Source: Lactobacillus xujianguonis (GTDB lineage: Bacteria; Bacillota; Bacilli; Lactobacillales; Lactobacillaceae). From it: 64,000 nt of DNA. Below, piece after piece: positions 24,317 through 33,593 of the stretch (position 1 is the first letter of the stretch; every line of letters starts with the position of its first letter). The DNA is taken from positions 62,001-126,000 of the forward strand of contig NZ_ML136872.1 of the NCBI RefSeq assembly GCF_004009905.1, read 5' to 3'. Both the position numbers and the translations under genes were made by a program. The notes beneath the pieces were generated by a model. That model was not told the origin of the DNA. It made no database searches and saw only the letters and a list, made by a program, of their open reading frames with translations.

Positions 24317-26071
24317 TTACTTAGTGAAAGCAACGTCGTTCCAACCAAGGTCAGAATCGTTAGAAACTGAGTAGCCAGTCAACTTGCTGTTAACAGCAGT
24401 AATTTTGTATGCATTTGAAACTGGTACTACATATGCTTCATCGAACATGTACTTTTGCCACTTCCATAAAGCGTTCTTGCGGTATTCAGTATTCAAAGCC
24501 TTCTTGCCATCCATTTCAGCAAGTAACTTGTTGTTTTCCTTAGTTACGAAACGTGAGAAGTTAAATGGAGCCCGTTCACCGTAAAGGTTGTTTTGTGAAG
24601 GATCACCCGCTAAGCTCCAACCAGCCATGAACATATCAATACCTGGATCGTCGTTTTGAACCTTGTCGTAGAATGAGTTACCTTCAATCAAACGACCACC
24701 AGTTAACTTAACGTTCAAGCCCATCTTCTTCCATTGTTGGATGTAGTTTTGGATGATTGGTTCTTGAGTTGAGCTACCAGTCATGGCTGCCAAGTGAATA
24801 GTTAATGGCTTACCGTTAGGTTGGACACGGTAAGTACCCTTCTTCTTGTAACCAGCCTTGTCCAAAAGTTCGTTACCCTTCTTAATGTTGTAAGTGTAAC
24901 CCTTGATATCCTTATCAAAGAATTCACCGAAGGCCTTTGGTACCAAAGTAGGAATTCTGAAGGTTAAGCCTTGAGTATAACGCTTGTTAACTTGATCAAC
25001 GTTCATACCATAAGCAATAGCTTGACGCAAAGCCTTGTTGTTCATCTTTGCGTTCTTGTTCATGACGTTCTTGCCAGCCTTCTTGTCCCACTTACCAACC
25101 TTGAAACCAAGGTAGTTGTATGAAAGTGGAGTGTTGGCAATAAAGTTGTAGCCCTTAGTATTCTTAACTTGTTGCCATTGTGAGTTAACAACATCAATAA
25201 TGTCAAACTTGTGTGACTTAAGAGCTTGAGCAGCTGAGTTTGAAGAAATTACAGTTTCAGTAATCTTCTTGATGTGTGGTTGACCCTTGTAGTAGTACTT
25301 GTTTGGTGACCAAGTTACTGATTGACCACGAACAATCTTATCAATCTTGTATGGACCAAAGAATAATGGCTTTTGACGAACCTTGTCAGATGAAATCAAC
25401 TTATTCATTGGTACATCTTTCAAGTAGTGGTAAGGAGTTGCAGACTTCCAGAAGTAACCTGAACCAATCATGTTCATACCTGGGTACATTTCCTTAAAGT
25501 GAATTACCAAGGTATTACCATTTTCACCATTAGGCATTTCCAAGCCCTTGATAGTCTTAGCTTTGCCTTCATGGAATTCTTTGAAGCCCACAATGTTTTC
25601 CAATAGAGATGAATATCTTTGTGATCCACTCTTGGAGTTAGCAATGATTTCATATGGGTATTCCATATCTTTAGCAGTTACAGGCTTACCATCTGACCAC
25701 TTAACACCCTTTTTAAGTTTGAAGGTAATAGTCTTAGCTTTATTATCTAATTTAAAGGTAGCAGCACCTTTGTTAGTAATTTCATAGCTTCCGTTTGAAG
25801 TAACCAATGATTCATGACCAAATTGACCAACAGTATCATCAATTGAATCAGTTGACAAAGTATCTTCAAAGATACCCTTAAATGGGGTATTAGCTAAAAT
25901 AGCATATTTTAATGTACCACCATTCTTCTTTGGCTTATTTGGAACAGTTTGTGGAAACTTTTCCTTTGAAGCATCTTGATTATTAGCATTGTTCTTGTTA
26001 CCACAAGCAGCTAAAGCTAATGCAGCACCGGTTAATAAACCGATTGAACCTAAAGCTTTAATTTTATTCAT
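24317..26071 (-). CDS. oppA: Oligopeptide ABC transporter substrate-binding lipoprotein
   Basis: A 584-residue lipoprotein of the family 5 solute-binding proteins. The signal peptide ends in lipobox LAAC with Cys23. The mature part has the family motif LKKGVKWSDGKPVTAKDM and the long Venus-flytrap domain. It captures peptides outside the membrane and hands them to OppBC. It is the last gene of oppDFBCA, separated from oppC by 190 bp that hold both a hairpin terminator and a separate promoter, so it can be made in excess over the membrane components. A start ATG at 26071 follows GGGAGG. Peptide-length preference is not readable from sequence. Confidence 0.95.
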   Translation of the reverse strand: MNKIKALGSIGLLTGAALALAACGNKNNANNQDASKEKFPQTVPNKPKKNGGTLKYAILANTPFKGIFEDTLSTDSIDDTVGQFGHESLVTSNGSYEITNKGAATFKLDNKAKTITFKLKKGVKWSDGKPVTAKDMEYPYEIIANSKSGSQRYSSLLENIVGFKEFHEGKAKTIKGLEMPNGENGNTLVIHFKEMYPGMNMIGSGYFWKSATPYHYLKDVPMNKLISSDKVRQKPLFFGPYKIDKIVRGQSVTWSPNKYYYKGQPHIKKITETVISSNSAAQALKSHKFDIIDVVNSQWQQVKNTKGYNFIANTPLSYNYLGFKVGKWDKKAGKNVMNKNAKMNNKALRQAIAYGMNVDQVNKRYTQGLTFRIPTLVPKAFGEFFDKDIKGYTYNIKKGNELLDKAGYKKKGTYRVQPNGKPLTIHLAAMTGSSTQEPIIQNYIQQWKKMGLNVKLTGGRLIEGNSFYDKVQNDDPGIDMFMAGWSLAGDPSQNNLYGERAPFNFSRFVTKENNKLLAEMDGKKALNTEYRKNALWKWQKYMFDEAYVVPVSNAYKITAVNSKLTGYSVSNDSDLGWNDVAFTK

Positions 26072-26124
26072 TAAAATAACCTCCCGATTATTGTGGACTT
26101 TTTTGAATCAAGTTGATATTTAGA

Positions 26125-26153
26125 ATAATAACACAGAATTAACTTATTGTGAA
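26125..26153 (-). promoter_or_regulatory. Internal oppA promoter
   Basis: TTCACA (26153-26148) and TATTAT (26130-26125) on the minus strand with a 17-bp spacer, 53 bp before the oppA ATG and downstream of the oppC-oppA hairpin. It would give oppA its own transcript. Confidence 0.65.
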
Positions 26154-26200
26154 GTTTAAATTAGAAAAAATATGAAAAAAGTTTTAATTATAGCTTTATA

Positions 26201-26239
26201 AACAAAAAGAATAGCATAAACTCAACACTTATGCTATTC
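26201..26239 (-). terminator. Intercistronic terminator between oppC and oppA
   Basis: GAATAGCATAA / TTATGCTATTC with a 9-nt loop on the minus strand, followed by TTTTTGTTT, 22 bp after the oppC stop. Together with the internal promoter it separates oppA expression from oppDFBC. Confidence 0.8.
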
Positions 26240-26261
26240 ATAAAGTTTTTATTAAGTTCAA

Positions 26262-27173
26262 TTAATTTTCACGTTGACGAGCATCAGCAGCCTTTTGCAA
26301 AGCACGACCAACATAGTTAATACTCAATGAAATAATCAAAAGTAAAATTGCAGCTGGCATCCATAACCAAGGACGAGTAGTAACGTTAACAGGATCATTA
26401 GCATACCCAATTAAAGTACCAAGAGATGGAGTAGTGATTGGTAAACCATAACCAATAAATGAAAGTCCAGTTTCAACACCAATGTTACCGGCAATCCCCA
26501 AAACTAAATCAATGATGATCATTGAAGAAATATTTGGTAATACTTCTCTAAACATGATTTGCAAATCACTAGATCCCGAAGTCTTCGAGGCCATAACATA
26601 TTCTCGTCCACGCTGTGCTAAAACGAAACTTCTGTAATACCGCGCCGAACTCGTCCAGCCAAAGATCGAAATCATTCCTACTAAAGTGTAGGCGTTGTAG
26701 TTAGGAATAACTGTTGCCAAAACAATCAAGATTGGAAAATTTGGCATAATCTGGATGAAGTCGACAATTCTCATAATGATGGAATCAATGATACCGCCAT
26801 AGTATCCTGCAAAAATACCAACAATTAAACCAACAACCATGGAAATCAAAGTTACTGAAATACCAATCATGATAGAGTTACGTCCACCCATGATTAATAA
26901 TTTCAAAATATCACGACCACCTTCGTCAGTACCGAAGATATGGCCATTTTCACCCCAAGCATAGTAGGATTCAGCAATGTTAATTTCTGTAACTTGTGAC
27001 TTGTTTAAGAACAAAGAACCGACAAAACAGAATAGTAAAATTGCTATTACAATACAAAACGCTGTTAACGCTGCTTTATCTTTAACAATTTCGCGTAAAA
27101 CAATTCGAATTCCTAATGGAGGAGTTGAAACCTGTTGACTGTTATCTTTTTTCATTTTTTTATCTTTAGCCAT
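26262..27173 (-). CDS. oppC: Oligopeptide ABC transporter permease OppC
   Basis: A 303-residue inner-membrane permease with six predicted helices and a basic N-terminus (MAKDKKMKKDNSQQ). The binding-protein-dependent transport signature (EAA loop) appears around EYVMASKTSGSSDLQIMFREVLPN, which contacts the ATPases. It forms the channel with OppB. ATG 27173 follows GGGAGGAG at a good distance and starts 13 bp after the oppB stop; the in-frame extension to 27215 would overlap oppB and lacks support. Confidence 0.94.
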   Translation of the reverse strand: MAKDKKMKKDNSQQVSTPPLGIRIVLREIVKDKAALTAFCIVIAILLFCFVGSLFLNKSQVTEINIAESYYAWGENGHIFGTDEGGRDILKLLIMGGRNSIMIGISVTLISMVVGLIVGIFAGYYGGIIDSIIMRIVDFIQIMPNFPILIVLATVIPNYNAYTLVGMISIFGWTSSARYYRSFVLAQRGREYVMASKTSGSSDLQIMFREVLPNISSMIIIDLVLGIAGNIGVETGLSFIGYGLPITTPSLGTLIGYANDPVNVTTRPWLWMPAAILLLIISLSINYVGRALQKAADARQREN

Positions 27174-27186
27174 TTTCTTCTCCTCC

Positions 27187-28146
27187 CTACTGAATTCTGA
27201 TTCTTGGGTCGACAATACTCATGATAATATCTGAGAGCAAGTTACCAATTAAAGTTAAAATACCGTAAAGTAAGATTAAAGCTGTCAAAGTCGTATAATC
27301 ACGTTGAGAAATTGAATCCATGAACAATTGTCCCATACCAGGATAATTGAAGACAGTTTCAATAATAACGGAACCACTAAGTAAACCAGTAATCGTGTTA
27401 CCAAAGAAAGCAGCGATTGGTAAAAGTGAGTTTCTCAAAATATGTTTATTAAAGACGACTTTTTCAGGAACACCCTTTGAGCGAGCAGTCCGAACATAAT
27501 CTTCTACTCGGTTATCCAAAATACCAATTCTCAAGTATTGAACAGTACCTGTGGTAGAAATTACAGCAGCTAAAATTGCTGGTAATAGCATATGATAGAA
27601 TCTACTCCAAATAACTGGGAAGAATCCAGATGCACTACCAGAAACAGAACCAGATATTGGGAACCAACCAAGCGTATAGCCAAAGAGCCAGATACCTAAA
27701 ATGTAAACCACGAAACCTGGAATAGCGAAAGTAATGTAGTTAAAGATCTGAATCAAAGTGCCTTGCCAGTGACCTTCACGACGACCAGCAGTAATTCCCA
27801 TTGGAATAGCTAAAGCATAAGTAATTACAACGGTTAACAAGGATAGCCAGAAGGTATTAACAGCACGATCGGCAATTAATGAAGTAACTGAAACGTGTTG
27901 AACATAACTAGTACCTAAATCACCATGGAATAAATTACCAACCCAACGGAAATATTGTACCCAAATTGGATCATTTAACCCAGCAGCTTGTCTTAAGCGA
28001 GCAATTTCTTTAGGGTCCGTGTTAGGGTTAATCAAACCGGTAAATGGATCCCCTGGCATCATTTTAGCCAAAATAAAGACAATGATACTTAAAACGATTA
28101 GCTGTGGAATCATGATTAAAAGACGTCTTAAGACCGTTTTCCACAT
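27187..28146 (-). CDS. oppB: Oligopeptide ABC transporter permease OppB
   Basis: A 319-residue permease with six predicted helices. It starts with the typical OppB membrane segment ([18 protein letters not shown], then MMPGDPF) and carries the EAA-type loop [25 protein letters not shown]. It pairs with OppC to form the peptide channel. It lies 2 bp after oppF. The order oppD-oppF-oppB-oppC-oppA matches the lactococcal/lactobacillar oligopeptide operon rather than the enterobacterial oppABCDF. Confidence 0.95.
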   Translation of the reverse strand: MWKTVLRRLLIMIPQLIVLSIIVFILAKMMPGDPFTGLINPNTDPKEIARLRQAAGLNDPIWVQYFRWVGNLFHGDLGTSYVQHVSVTSLIADRAVNTFWLSLLTVVITYALAIPMGITAGRREGHWQGTLIQIFNYITFAIPGFVVYILGIWLFGYTLGWFPISGSVSGSASGFFPVIWSRFYHMLLPAILAAVISTTGTVQYLRIGILDNRVEDYVRTARSKGVPEKVVFNKHILRNSLLPIAAFFGNTITGLLSGSVIIETVFNYPGMGQLFMDSISQRDYTTLTALILLYGILTLIGNLLSDIIMSIVDPRIRIQ

Positions 28147-28148
28147 TA

Positions 28149-29111
28149 TTATTTGCCCTCCATTTCATTCAATTCAGCACTTGGTAAGGCAACGTAATGA
28201 GTCGTAGTAAGTTTTTGTAATGGAAATACTCGACCGTCTTTGTCGTACCACTTACTTTGGTCATTGCGATATTCTGCTTCAACTTCCAAACGGTGCTTCT
28301 TGTGCTCTGCACGGTGTTCAACATCGACCTTCGGAATAGCTGATAGTAAACGCTTGGTATAAATGTGCATTGGATGCTTATAGATATCATCTTTAGTACC
28401 CAGTTCTACTAAACGTCCACGGTTCATAATCGCAATATTCTCTGACATGTGGCGAATAACACCTAAGTCGTGAGAAATAAACAGATATGCAATATTGTAT
28501 TGTTGTTGAATATTCTTCATGAAGTTCAAAACCTGTGCTTGAACTGAAAGGTCCAAGGCACTAGTTGGTTCGTCAGCAATGATCAACTTAGGATTAGTAG
28601 CTACCGCACGGGCAACCCCAATTCTTTGTCTTTGACCACCAGAGAATTCGTGTGGATACTTGTAAATCGCATCACTTGGCATCCCAACGATATCAAGTAA
28701 TTCTTGTACACGTTCACGTTCTTGATCAGTCGTCAAATTTTCAAAGTTTCTAATTGGTTCCGCAATAATGTCCTCAATTCTCTTTCTTGGGTTCAAACTG
28801 GACATTGAATCCTGGAAGATCATTTGACCATCTTTGTTGTAATTTAACTTTCTTCGGTTAGAAGCCTTAGTAATATCTTGACCTTTGTAGAAAATTTGGC
28901 CACTGGTGACCTTTTCAATCCCAACGATCGCCTTACCGGTGGTAGATTTACCTGAACCAGATTCACCAATTAAACCGTAAGTTTCACCTTCATTAATGGT
29001 TAAATTAATACCATCAACGGCACGAACATAATCAGTAATCCTATTCCAGAAACCAGAACGAATTGGGTAGTGAACCTTTAAATCTTTAACTTGAATAATT
29101 TCTTTACTCAT
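28149..29111 (-). CDS. oppF: Oligopeptide ABC transporter ATPase OppF
   Basis: A 320-residue ATPase with Walker [10 protein letters not shown], signature FSGGQRQR and Walker [13 protein letters not shown]. The OppF/DppF C-terminal extension follows, ending in the [15 protein letters not shown] tail. It drives peptide uptake as a heterodimer with OppD. It lies 3 bp after oppD and 2 bp before oppB. Length is normal for the family. Confidence 0.95.
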   Translation of the reverse strand: MSKEIIQVKDLKVHYPIRSGFWNRITDYVRAVDGINLTINEGETYGLIGESGSGKSTTGKAIVGIEKVTSGQIFYKGQDITKASNRRKLNYNKDGQMIFQDSMSSLNPRKRIEDIIAEPIRNFENLTTDQERERVQELLDIVGMPSDAIYKYPHEFSGGQRQRIGVARAVATNPKLIIADEPTSALDLSVQAQVLNFMKNIQQQYNIAYLFISHDLGVIRHMSENIAIMNRGRLVELGTKDDIYKHPMHIYTKRLLSAIPKVDVEHRAEHKKHRLEVEAEYRNDQSKWYDKDGRVFPLQKLTTTHYVALPSAELNEMEGK

Positions 29112-29114
29112 AGA

Positions 29115-30152
29115 TTACTCTCCACTTACTGAATTAACTTCTTGAGGTGCTGGTTGGTCTTCAAAGTGGAAACTCTTCCAGCAAGTACATCTTACCCAAT
29201 GACCTGGTTCAACTTCATGAACTTGAGGATTTTCTTCATGGGCACTTGCTGGAATCCAAGGAATTCTAGCAGCGAACCGATCCCCAGTACGAGGCATATT
29301 CTTCAATGATGGCACTGTACCATGAATCACAAGAAGTTCTTCGTCACTATCGCCTTCATTTTGTGGCATGGAGTTCAACAAAGACCGTGTGTATGGGTGT
29401 AATGGATGTTCAAAAATTGTCTTAACATCGGATTTTTCAACGATTTGACCGGCGTACATAACGGCAACTTCATCAGCAGTTTCAGCTACGACACCTAAGT
29501 CGTGAGTAATCAAGACAATACCTGAGTGAGATTGCTTTTGAATATCTTGCAGCAAGTCCAAAATCTGCGCTTGAATAGTAACATCAAGAGCAGTTGTTGG
29601 TTCATCGGCAATGATGATTTCTGGCTTGCAGGCAATGGCCATCGCAATCACGACACGTTGACGTAAACCACCAGACAATTCGTGGGGATACATCATGTAC
29701 ATTTCTTCAGGATTTGGCATCCCAACTTGATTAAATAGCTCAATTACTCGTGCCTTACGTGCCTTTTCATCCATATCTGTGTGGTAGTAAAGGGTTTCGG
29801 CAACTTGATCACCAACACGCATTAATGGGTTTAAGCTGGCTAATGGATCCTGGAAAATCATCCCGATCTTATCACCACGAATCTTATTGAATAAAGATTC
29901 ATTCAAACCAACTAAATTAAGCTCATTGTAGAGAATGTCCCCGGTTACTTTAGTATTTTGATGATCGTATAAGCCAATAATGCTTGATGCGATCGTGCTC
30001 TTACCACAACCAGATTCACCAACAATGGCCAAAATTTCATCTCGTTTTAAGGTCAGATTGACATCATCTGCAGCATCATAAAACTTGCCTTGCAAGCGAT
30101 ATGCTGTGTGCAGGTGCTGGATATCTAACAAGAGATCACTTTGCTTCTCCAA
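29115..30152 (-). CDS. oppD: Oligopeptide ABC transporter ATPase OppD
   Basis: A 345-residue ATPase, first gene of oppDFBCA. Walker A GESGCGKST, signature LSGGLRQR and Walker B IIIADEPTTALD are intact. The C-terminal OppD extension contains the RFAARIPWIPASA region and a cysteine pair in VRCTCW; such ATPases often bind an iron-sulphur cluster on three to four cysteines, but too few are visible for certainty. The start is TTG 30152, 8 nt after GGAGG, with no closer ATG. The promoter overlaps the acpP terminator upstream. The operon supplies peptides to the peptidases encoded in this region. Confidence 0.94.
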   Translation of the reverse strand: MEKQSDLLLDIQHLHTAYRLQGKFYDAADDVNLTLKRDEILAIVGESGCGKSTIASSIIGLYDHQNTKVTGDILYNELNLVGLNESLFNKIRGDKIGMIFQDPLASLNPLMRVGDQVAETLYYHTDMDEKARKARVIELFNQVGMPNPEEMYMMYPHELSGGLRQRVVIAMAIACKPEIIIADEPTTALDVTIQAQILDLLQDIQKQSHSGIVLITHDLGVVAETADEVAVMYAGQIVEKSDVKTIFEHPLHPYTRSLLNSMPQNEGDSDEELLVIHGTVPSLKNMPRTGDRFAARIPWIPASAHEENPQVHEVEPGHWVRCTCWKSFHFEDQPAPQEVNSVSGE

Positions 30153-30219
30153 AGGTCATTCCTCCATCTTACTGTACTTATTTATTAAAAGGTACTTAAG
30201 TTTCTTAATTTATTTTCTA

Positions 30220-30248
30220 ATTATAAACATAAAGCCGCCCTCATGCAA
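30220..30248 (-). promoter_or_regulatory. oppDFBCA promoter
   Basis: TTGCAT (30248-30243) and TATAAT (30225-30220) on the minus strand with a 17-bp spacer, 68 bp before the oppD TTG. The -35 lies in the loop of the acpP terminator hairpin and the spacer covers one of its arms. No CodY-type or other operator was recognised. Confidence 0.72.
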
Positions 30249-30267
30249 ACTGAGAACGGCTTTTTTT
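30234..30267. terminator. Terminator between acpP and opp
   Basis: GCCGCCCTCA / TGAGAACGGC with a 7-nt loop (G-U pairs on the minus RNA). The better T-run (T7) is on the plus side, while the minus side has TTTATGTTT. It lies 9 bp after the acpP stop and probably ends acpP transcription. Confidence 0.7.
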
Positions 30268-30275
30268 CAAAAAAA

Positions 30276-30518
30276 TTATTCTTGGTGAGCTTTGATATAA
30301 GCAACAGCGTCGCCAACAGTTTTAATTTTTTCAGCCTCATCATCGGGAATTTCAGCGCCAAACTCATCTTCTAGTTGCAAAATAAATTCCACTAAGTCAA
30401 TTGAGTCAGCATCTAAATCACTAGAAAAATTAGTATCCTTAGTAATCTTATCTGCATCAATATCAAAATTATCAGCAATTAAGCCCTTAATCTTATTAAA
30501 AATTTCTTCTTCGCTCAT
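30276..30518 (-). CDS. acpP: Acyl carrier protein
   Basis: An 80-residue acidic four-helix protein. The phosphopantetheine site is Ser39 in LDADSIDLVEFI, with isoleucine where most ACPs have leucine (DSL). It carries growing acyl chains. It follows plsX by 11 bp, so it is coupled to phospholipid precursor synthesis. The fabD/fabG genes that often sit between plsX and acpP are absent here, so fatty-acid synthesis genes must be elsewhere or this ACP serves mainly PlsX and related enzymes. Confidence 0.95.
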   Translation of the reverse strand: MSEEEIFNKIKGLIADNFDIDADKITKDTNFSSDLDADSIDLVEFILQLEDEFGAEIPDDEAEKIKTVGDAVAYIKAHQE

Positions 30519-30529
30519 ATATCCTCCTA

Positions 30530-31528
30530 TTATTTAGCAAACGTAGCCTTAACCTCGCCTACTAAATCTTCGTCTAACATTTTATCAATTTGTTTCAAGG
30601 TATAGTAAATTGGTCTTTCATTAGAACGACCATGAGTTTTAACAACCGGAGAATTTACTCCCAATAAGACGGCCCCACCATGAACAGCTGTATCGTACTT
30701 GTTCTTTAGGTCGTTAACAGCATTCTTAATCATTAAGGCACCAATCTTTGTCATTAACCCATTATTAAGCAAACTATCCTTTAAGGAGTGGAGTAAGACG
30801 CTCGACATCCCTTCCACACTCTTTAAAGCAATATTACCAGAAAAACCGTCAGTTGCAACTACGTCCGCCTTACCGGTCATAATTTCGTTACCTTCAATAT
30901 TACCGATAAAGTTTAAATCACTCTTTTGAAGCAACTCATATGCAGCTTGGTGAATTTCGTCACCCTTATCGCTTTCGGCACCATTATTAAGTAGAGCAAC
31001 ACGCGGATTTTTCACATCACGAATTTTTTCAGCATAAAATGAAGCCATTTCAGCCCATTGCAAAATATATTCTGGTTTAGTCTTGGCATTTGCCCCAACA
31101 TCGACAATATTAAAGCCTTTATCAGTATTTTGAGCAGGCAAAGTTGGCATTAAGCCTGGGCGACTAATTCCTTTAATCCGGCCAATAATGAAAATTCCAC
31201 AAGCAAGTAAAGCTCCAGTATTACCTAAAGAGAACAAAGCATCAGCCTTGCCTTCTTTCACAAAATTGGCAGCTTCAACCATTGATGAATGTTTCTTGGT
31301 TCGCATGGCTTTAACTGGCTCATCTTCATCATTAATTACTTCAATAGTTGGAACAATCTTTAATTGATCATTAATTTCATCAGCAGGGATTACTTGTCTC
31401 AATTGTTCTTTATCACCAAATAAAATGAATTGCGTCTGAGGAAGTTCTGCTCTAACTTTTAACACTCCATCGACAATTGCCTTAGGCGCATTTTCTCCAC
31501 CCATGGCATCAATTGCGATTCTTTTCAT
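30530..31528 (-). CDS. plsX: Phosphate acyltransferase PlsX
   Basis: A 332-residue PlsX that converts acyl-ACP and phosphate to acyl-phosphate, the acyl donor for PlsY in glycerolipid synthesis. It starts MKRIAIDAMGGENAPKAIV and carries ALFSLGNTGALLACG and VATDGFSGNIALKS, all typical. Length is normal. Upstream are recG and fakA; FakA phosphorylates exogenous fatty acids, so fakA, plsX and acpP together form an acyl-phosphate supply group. No FapR gene lies next to plsX, in contrast to Bacillus. Confidence 0.97.
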   Translation of the reverse strand: MKRIAIDAMGGENAPKAIVDGVLKVRAELPQTQFILFGDKEQLRQVIPADEINDQLKIVPTIEVINDEDEPVKAMRTKKHSSMVEAANFVKEGKADALFSLGNTGALLACGIFIIGRIKGISRPGLMPTLPAQNTDKGFNIVDVGANAKTKPEYILQWAEMASFYAEKIRDVKNPRVALLNNGAESDKGDEIHQAAYELLQKSDLNFIGNIEGNEIMTGKADVVATDGFSGNIALKSVEGMSSVLLHSLKDSLLNNGLMTKIGALMIKNAVNDLKNKYDTAVHGGAVLLGVNSPVVKTHGRSNERPIYYTLKQIDKMLDEDLVGEVKATFAK

Positions 31529-31549
31529 GAAATAATCACCTAATCTTTT

Positions 31550-33592
31550 CTAAATTCTATTTTGTTCCAGTTTTTTATATTCTAGCACCTCGCGCAGAGA
31601 TTCGTGAACTGCTTTTTTTAGTTCTGGATCAGCTGCTATTAATTCTTTAGCAACCTTTTGAGCAACCACCATCGTATTGTAGTTGTTCACGACATTTCCA
31701 ACGCGAAACTCTGGTAAACCTGATTGGGCTTTGCCAAAAAGGTCACCTTCGCCGCGCATCTTGAGGTCTTCTTCAGCTAATTTAAAACCATCATTAGTGG
31801 CAGCAATAATTTTCATCCGAGCTTTACCTGATTCAGTTTTGGGATCAGCAATGAACATGCAGTAACTTTGCGTCTGGCCACGACCAATCCGGCCTCGCAG
31901 TTGATGCAATTGACTCAGACCAAACCGCTCAGCATTATAAATGATCATCATATTCGCATTTGGTACGTCGACCCCAACTTCGATGACGCTGGTTGTTACT
32001 AAGATATTGATTTCGCCAGCAGCAAAATCCGCCATAATTTCATCTTTTTTAGCCCCAGGCATCTGTCCATGAAGCAAGACAACCTTTTGATCTGGAAAAT
32101 CATGGCTTAATTTTTCATGTAATTCTTCGGCATTCTTTAAGTCCATCGTTTCAGATTCAGTAATTAAGGGTGTCACTGCATAAATTTGAAAACCAGCCGC
32201 TAGCTGCTCTCGCATCAGGCGATAAACATCATCCATCTGACTACTTGTTTTCCAAGCTGAAATAATCGGCTTGCGCCCTGCTGGTAAATGACGAATTTCA
32301 GACACGGTCATGTCCCCATAAACCGTTAAAGCTAAAGTTCGCGGAATTGGCGTGGCTGTCATCGCCAGAATATCAGGATCTTCACCCTTATTGATCAAAG
32401 CCTGCCGTTGGCCAACCCCAAAGCGGTGCTGTTCATCAATAATGACTAGACCCAAGTTTTTGAAAATAACATTATCTTGAATCAAGGCATGTGTCCCAAT
32501 GACCACATTGATTGTGCCATCAGTTATTTCACGATAGATTTCTCGTCGCTCCAAAGTCTTGGTATTACCAGTCAGTAAAGCCACTCGCACGCCAAAAGGT
32601 CGTAACAATTCATCGATCTTCTTAAAGTGCTGGGTCGCTAAAATTTCAGTTGGCACCATTAAAGCAGCTTGATAACCAGCAGTAATTGCCGCATAAATAG
32701 CATAAATTGCTACAACTGTTTTACCAGAACCAACATCCCCTTGCAAAAGACGGCGCATTTGCCTTGGAGAATGTAAATCAGTAAAAATTTCATTGACCAC
32801 TTCTTTTTGGTCAGCTGACAATTCAAATGGTAATGAGGATGTAAGTTTAGCGATTTCTGTTAAGTCATAGTCTTTAGCCTTGCCTCGTGCCTTTTGATTA
32901 TTGCTGGCAGTTAACTCAGCTAGTTGAATCTGAAAGATAAAGAACTCTCGAAAAATTGCACTTCGTTTGGCAAGTTCTGCTTCTTGACCATTCTTAGGAT
33001 GATGCATTTTAACGATAATTTCCTGATCTGATAATAAGCTATATTTTGGCCTAATTGCAAGCGGTACAATATCTTTTACTTCAGGTAAAAAATCTTCAAT
33101 CGCTAAATTGATTAAATCAACTAGTTTCTTTTGTCGCACATGCTTGTTAACCGGATAAATCGGCGCCATACCACTATCATTTTCCTTAGTAACGACAAAC
33201 TTGAAGCCAGATAAACTCTGACGAGCAACATTATATTTACCATAAATTGCTACTTCTTGACCGATTTCTAGCTGTTTTTTCAACCAGGGCTGGTTAAAAA
33301 AATTGACCATGATCACATCATGGTCAATTCTTAGTTTGAAGCTTAGACGACTCTTTTTGTAGCCAAAACGGCTCACAAACGGTTCAGTCGCTACAATCCC
33401 TTTTAGCATTACCTTTTGACCATCCATGATTTGGTCTAAAGGTAAAGTTTGCAATTCATCATAGCGAAACGGAAAGTAGAATAATAGATCATAAATACTA
33501 TAGATTCCTAAGCTTCCCAAATTGGCTGCAGTTTTTGTTCCAACTCCTTTTAAATCGGTCACAGGAGAAAATAATGCATTATTTTTAATCAT
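31550..33592 (-). CDS. recG: ATP-dependent DNA helicase RecG
   Basis: A 680-residue RecG that reverses stalled forks and processes branched DNA. The N-terminal wedge/OB domain spans about residues 1-230. The helicase core has Walker A LLQGDVGSGKTVVA, the DEQH box VIIDEQHRFG, TATPIPRTLAL, and the C-terminal motif QLRGRIGRG followed by the RecG-specific DEGFK-like segment (ATNDGFKLAEEDLKMRGEGD). ATG 33592 starts just after the fakA stop codon; TTG 33601 is an in-frame alternative overlapping fakA. It follows the order fakA-recG-plsX. Confidence 0.96.
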   Translation of the reverse strand: MIKNNALFSPVTDLKGVGTKTAANLGSLGIYSIYDLLFYFPFRYDELQTLPLDQIMDGQKVMLKGIVATEPFVSRFGYKKSRLSFKLRIDHDVIMVNFFNQPWLKKQLEIGQEVAIYGKYNVARQSLSGFKFVVTKENDSGMAPIYPVNKHVRQKKLVDLINLAIEDFLPEVKDIVPLAIRPKYSLLSDQEIIVKMHHPKNGQEAELAKRSAIFREFFIFQIQLAELTASNNQKARGKAKDYDLTEIAKLTSSLPFELSADQKEVVNEIFTDLHSPRQMRRLLQGDVGSGKTVVAIYAIYAAITAGYQAALMVPTEILATQHFKKIDELLRPFGVRVALLTGNTKTLERREIYREITDGTINVVIGTHALIQDNVIFKNLGLVIIDEQHRFGVGQRQALINKGEDPDILAMTATPIPRTLALTVYGDMTVSEIRHLPAGRKPIISAWKTSSQMDDVYRLMREQLAAGFQIYAVTPLITESETMDLKNAEELHEKLSHDFPDQKVVLLHGQMPGAKKDEIMADFAAGEINILVTTSVIEVGVDVPNANMMIIYNAERFGLSQLHQLRGRIGRGQTQSYCMFIADPKTESGKARMKIIAATNDGFKLAEEDLKMRGEGDLFGKAQSGLPEFRVGNVVNNYNTMVVAQKVAKELIAADPELKKAVHESLREVLEYKKLEQNRI

Positions 33593-33593
33593 T

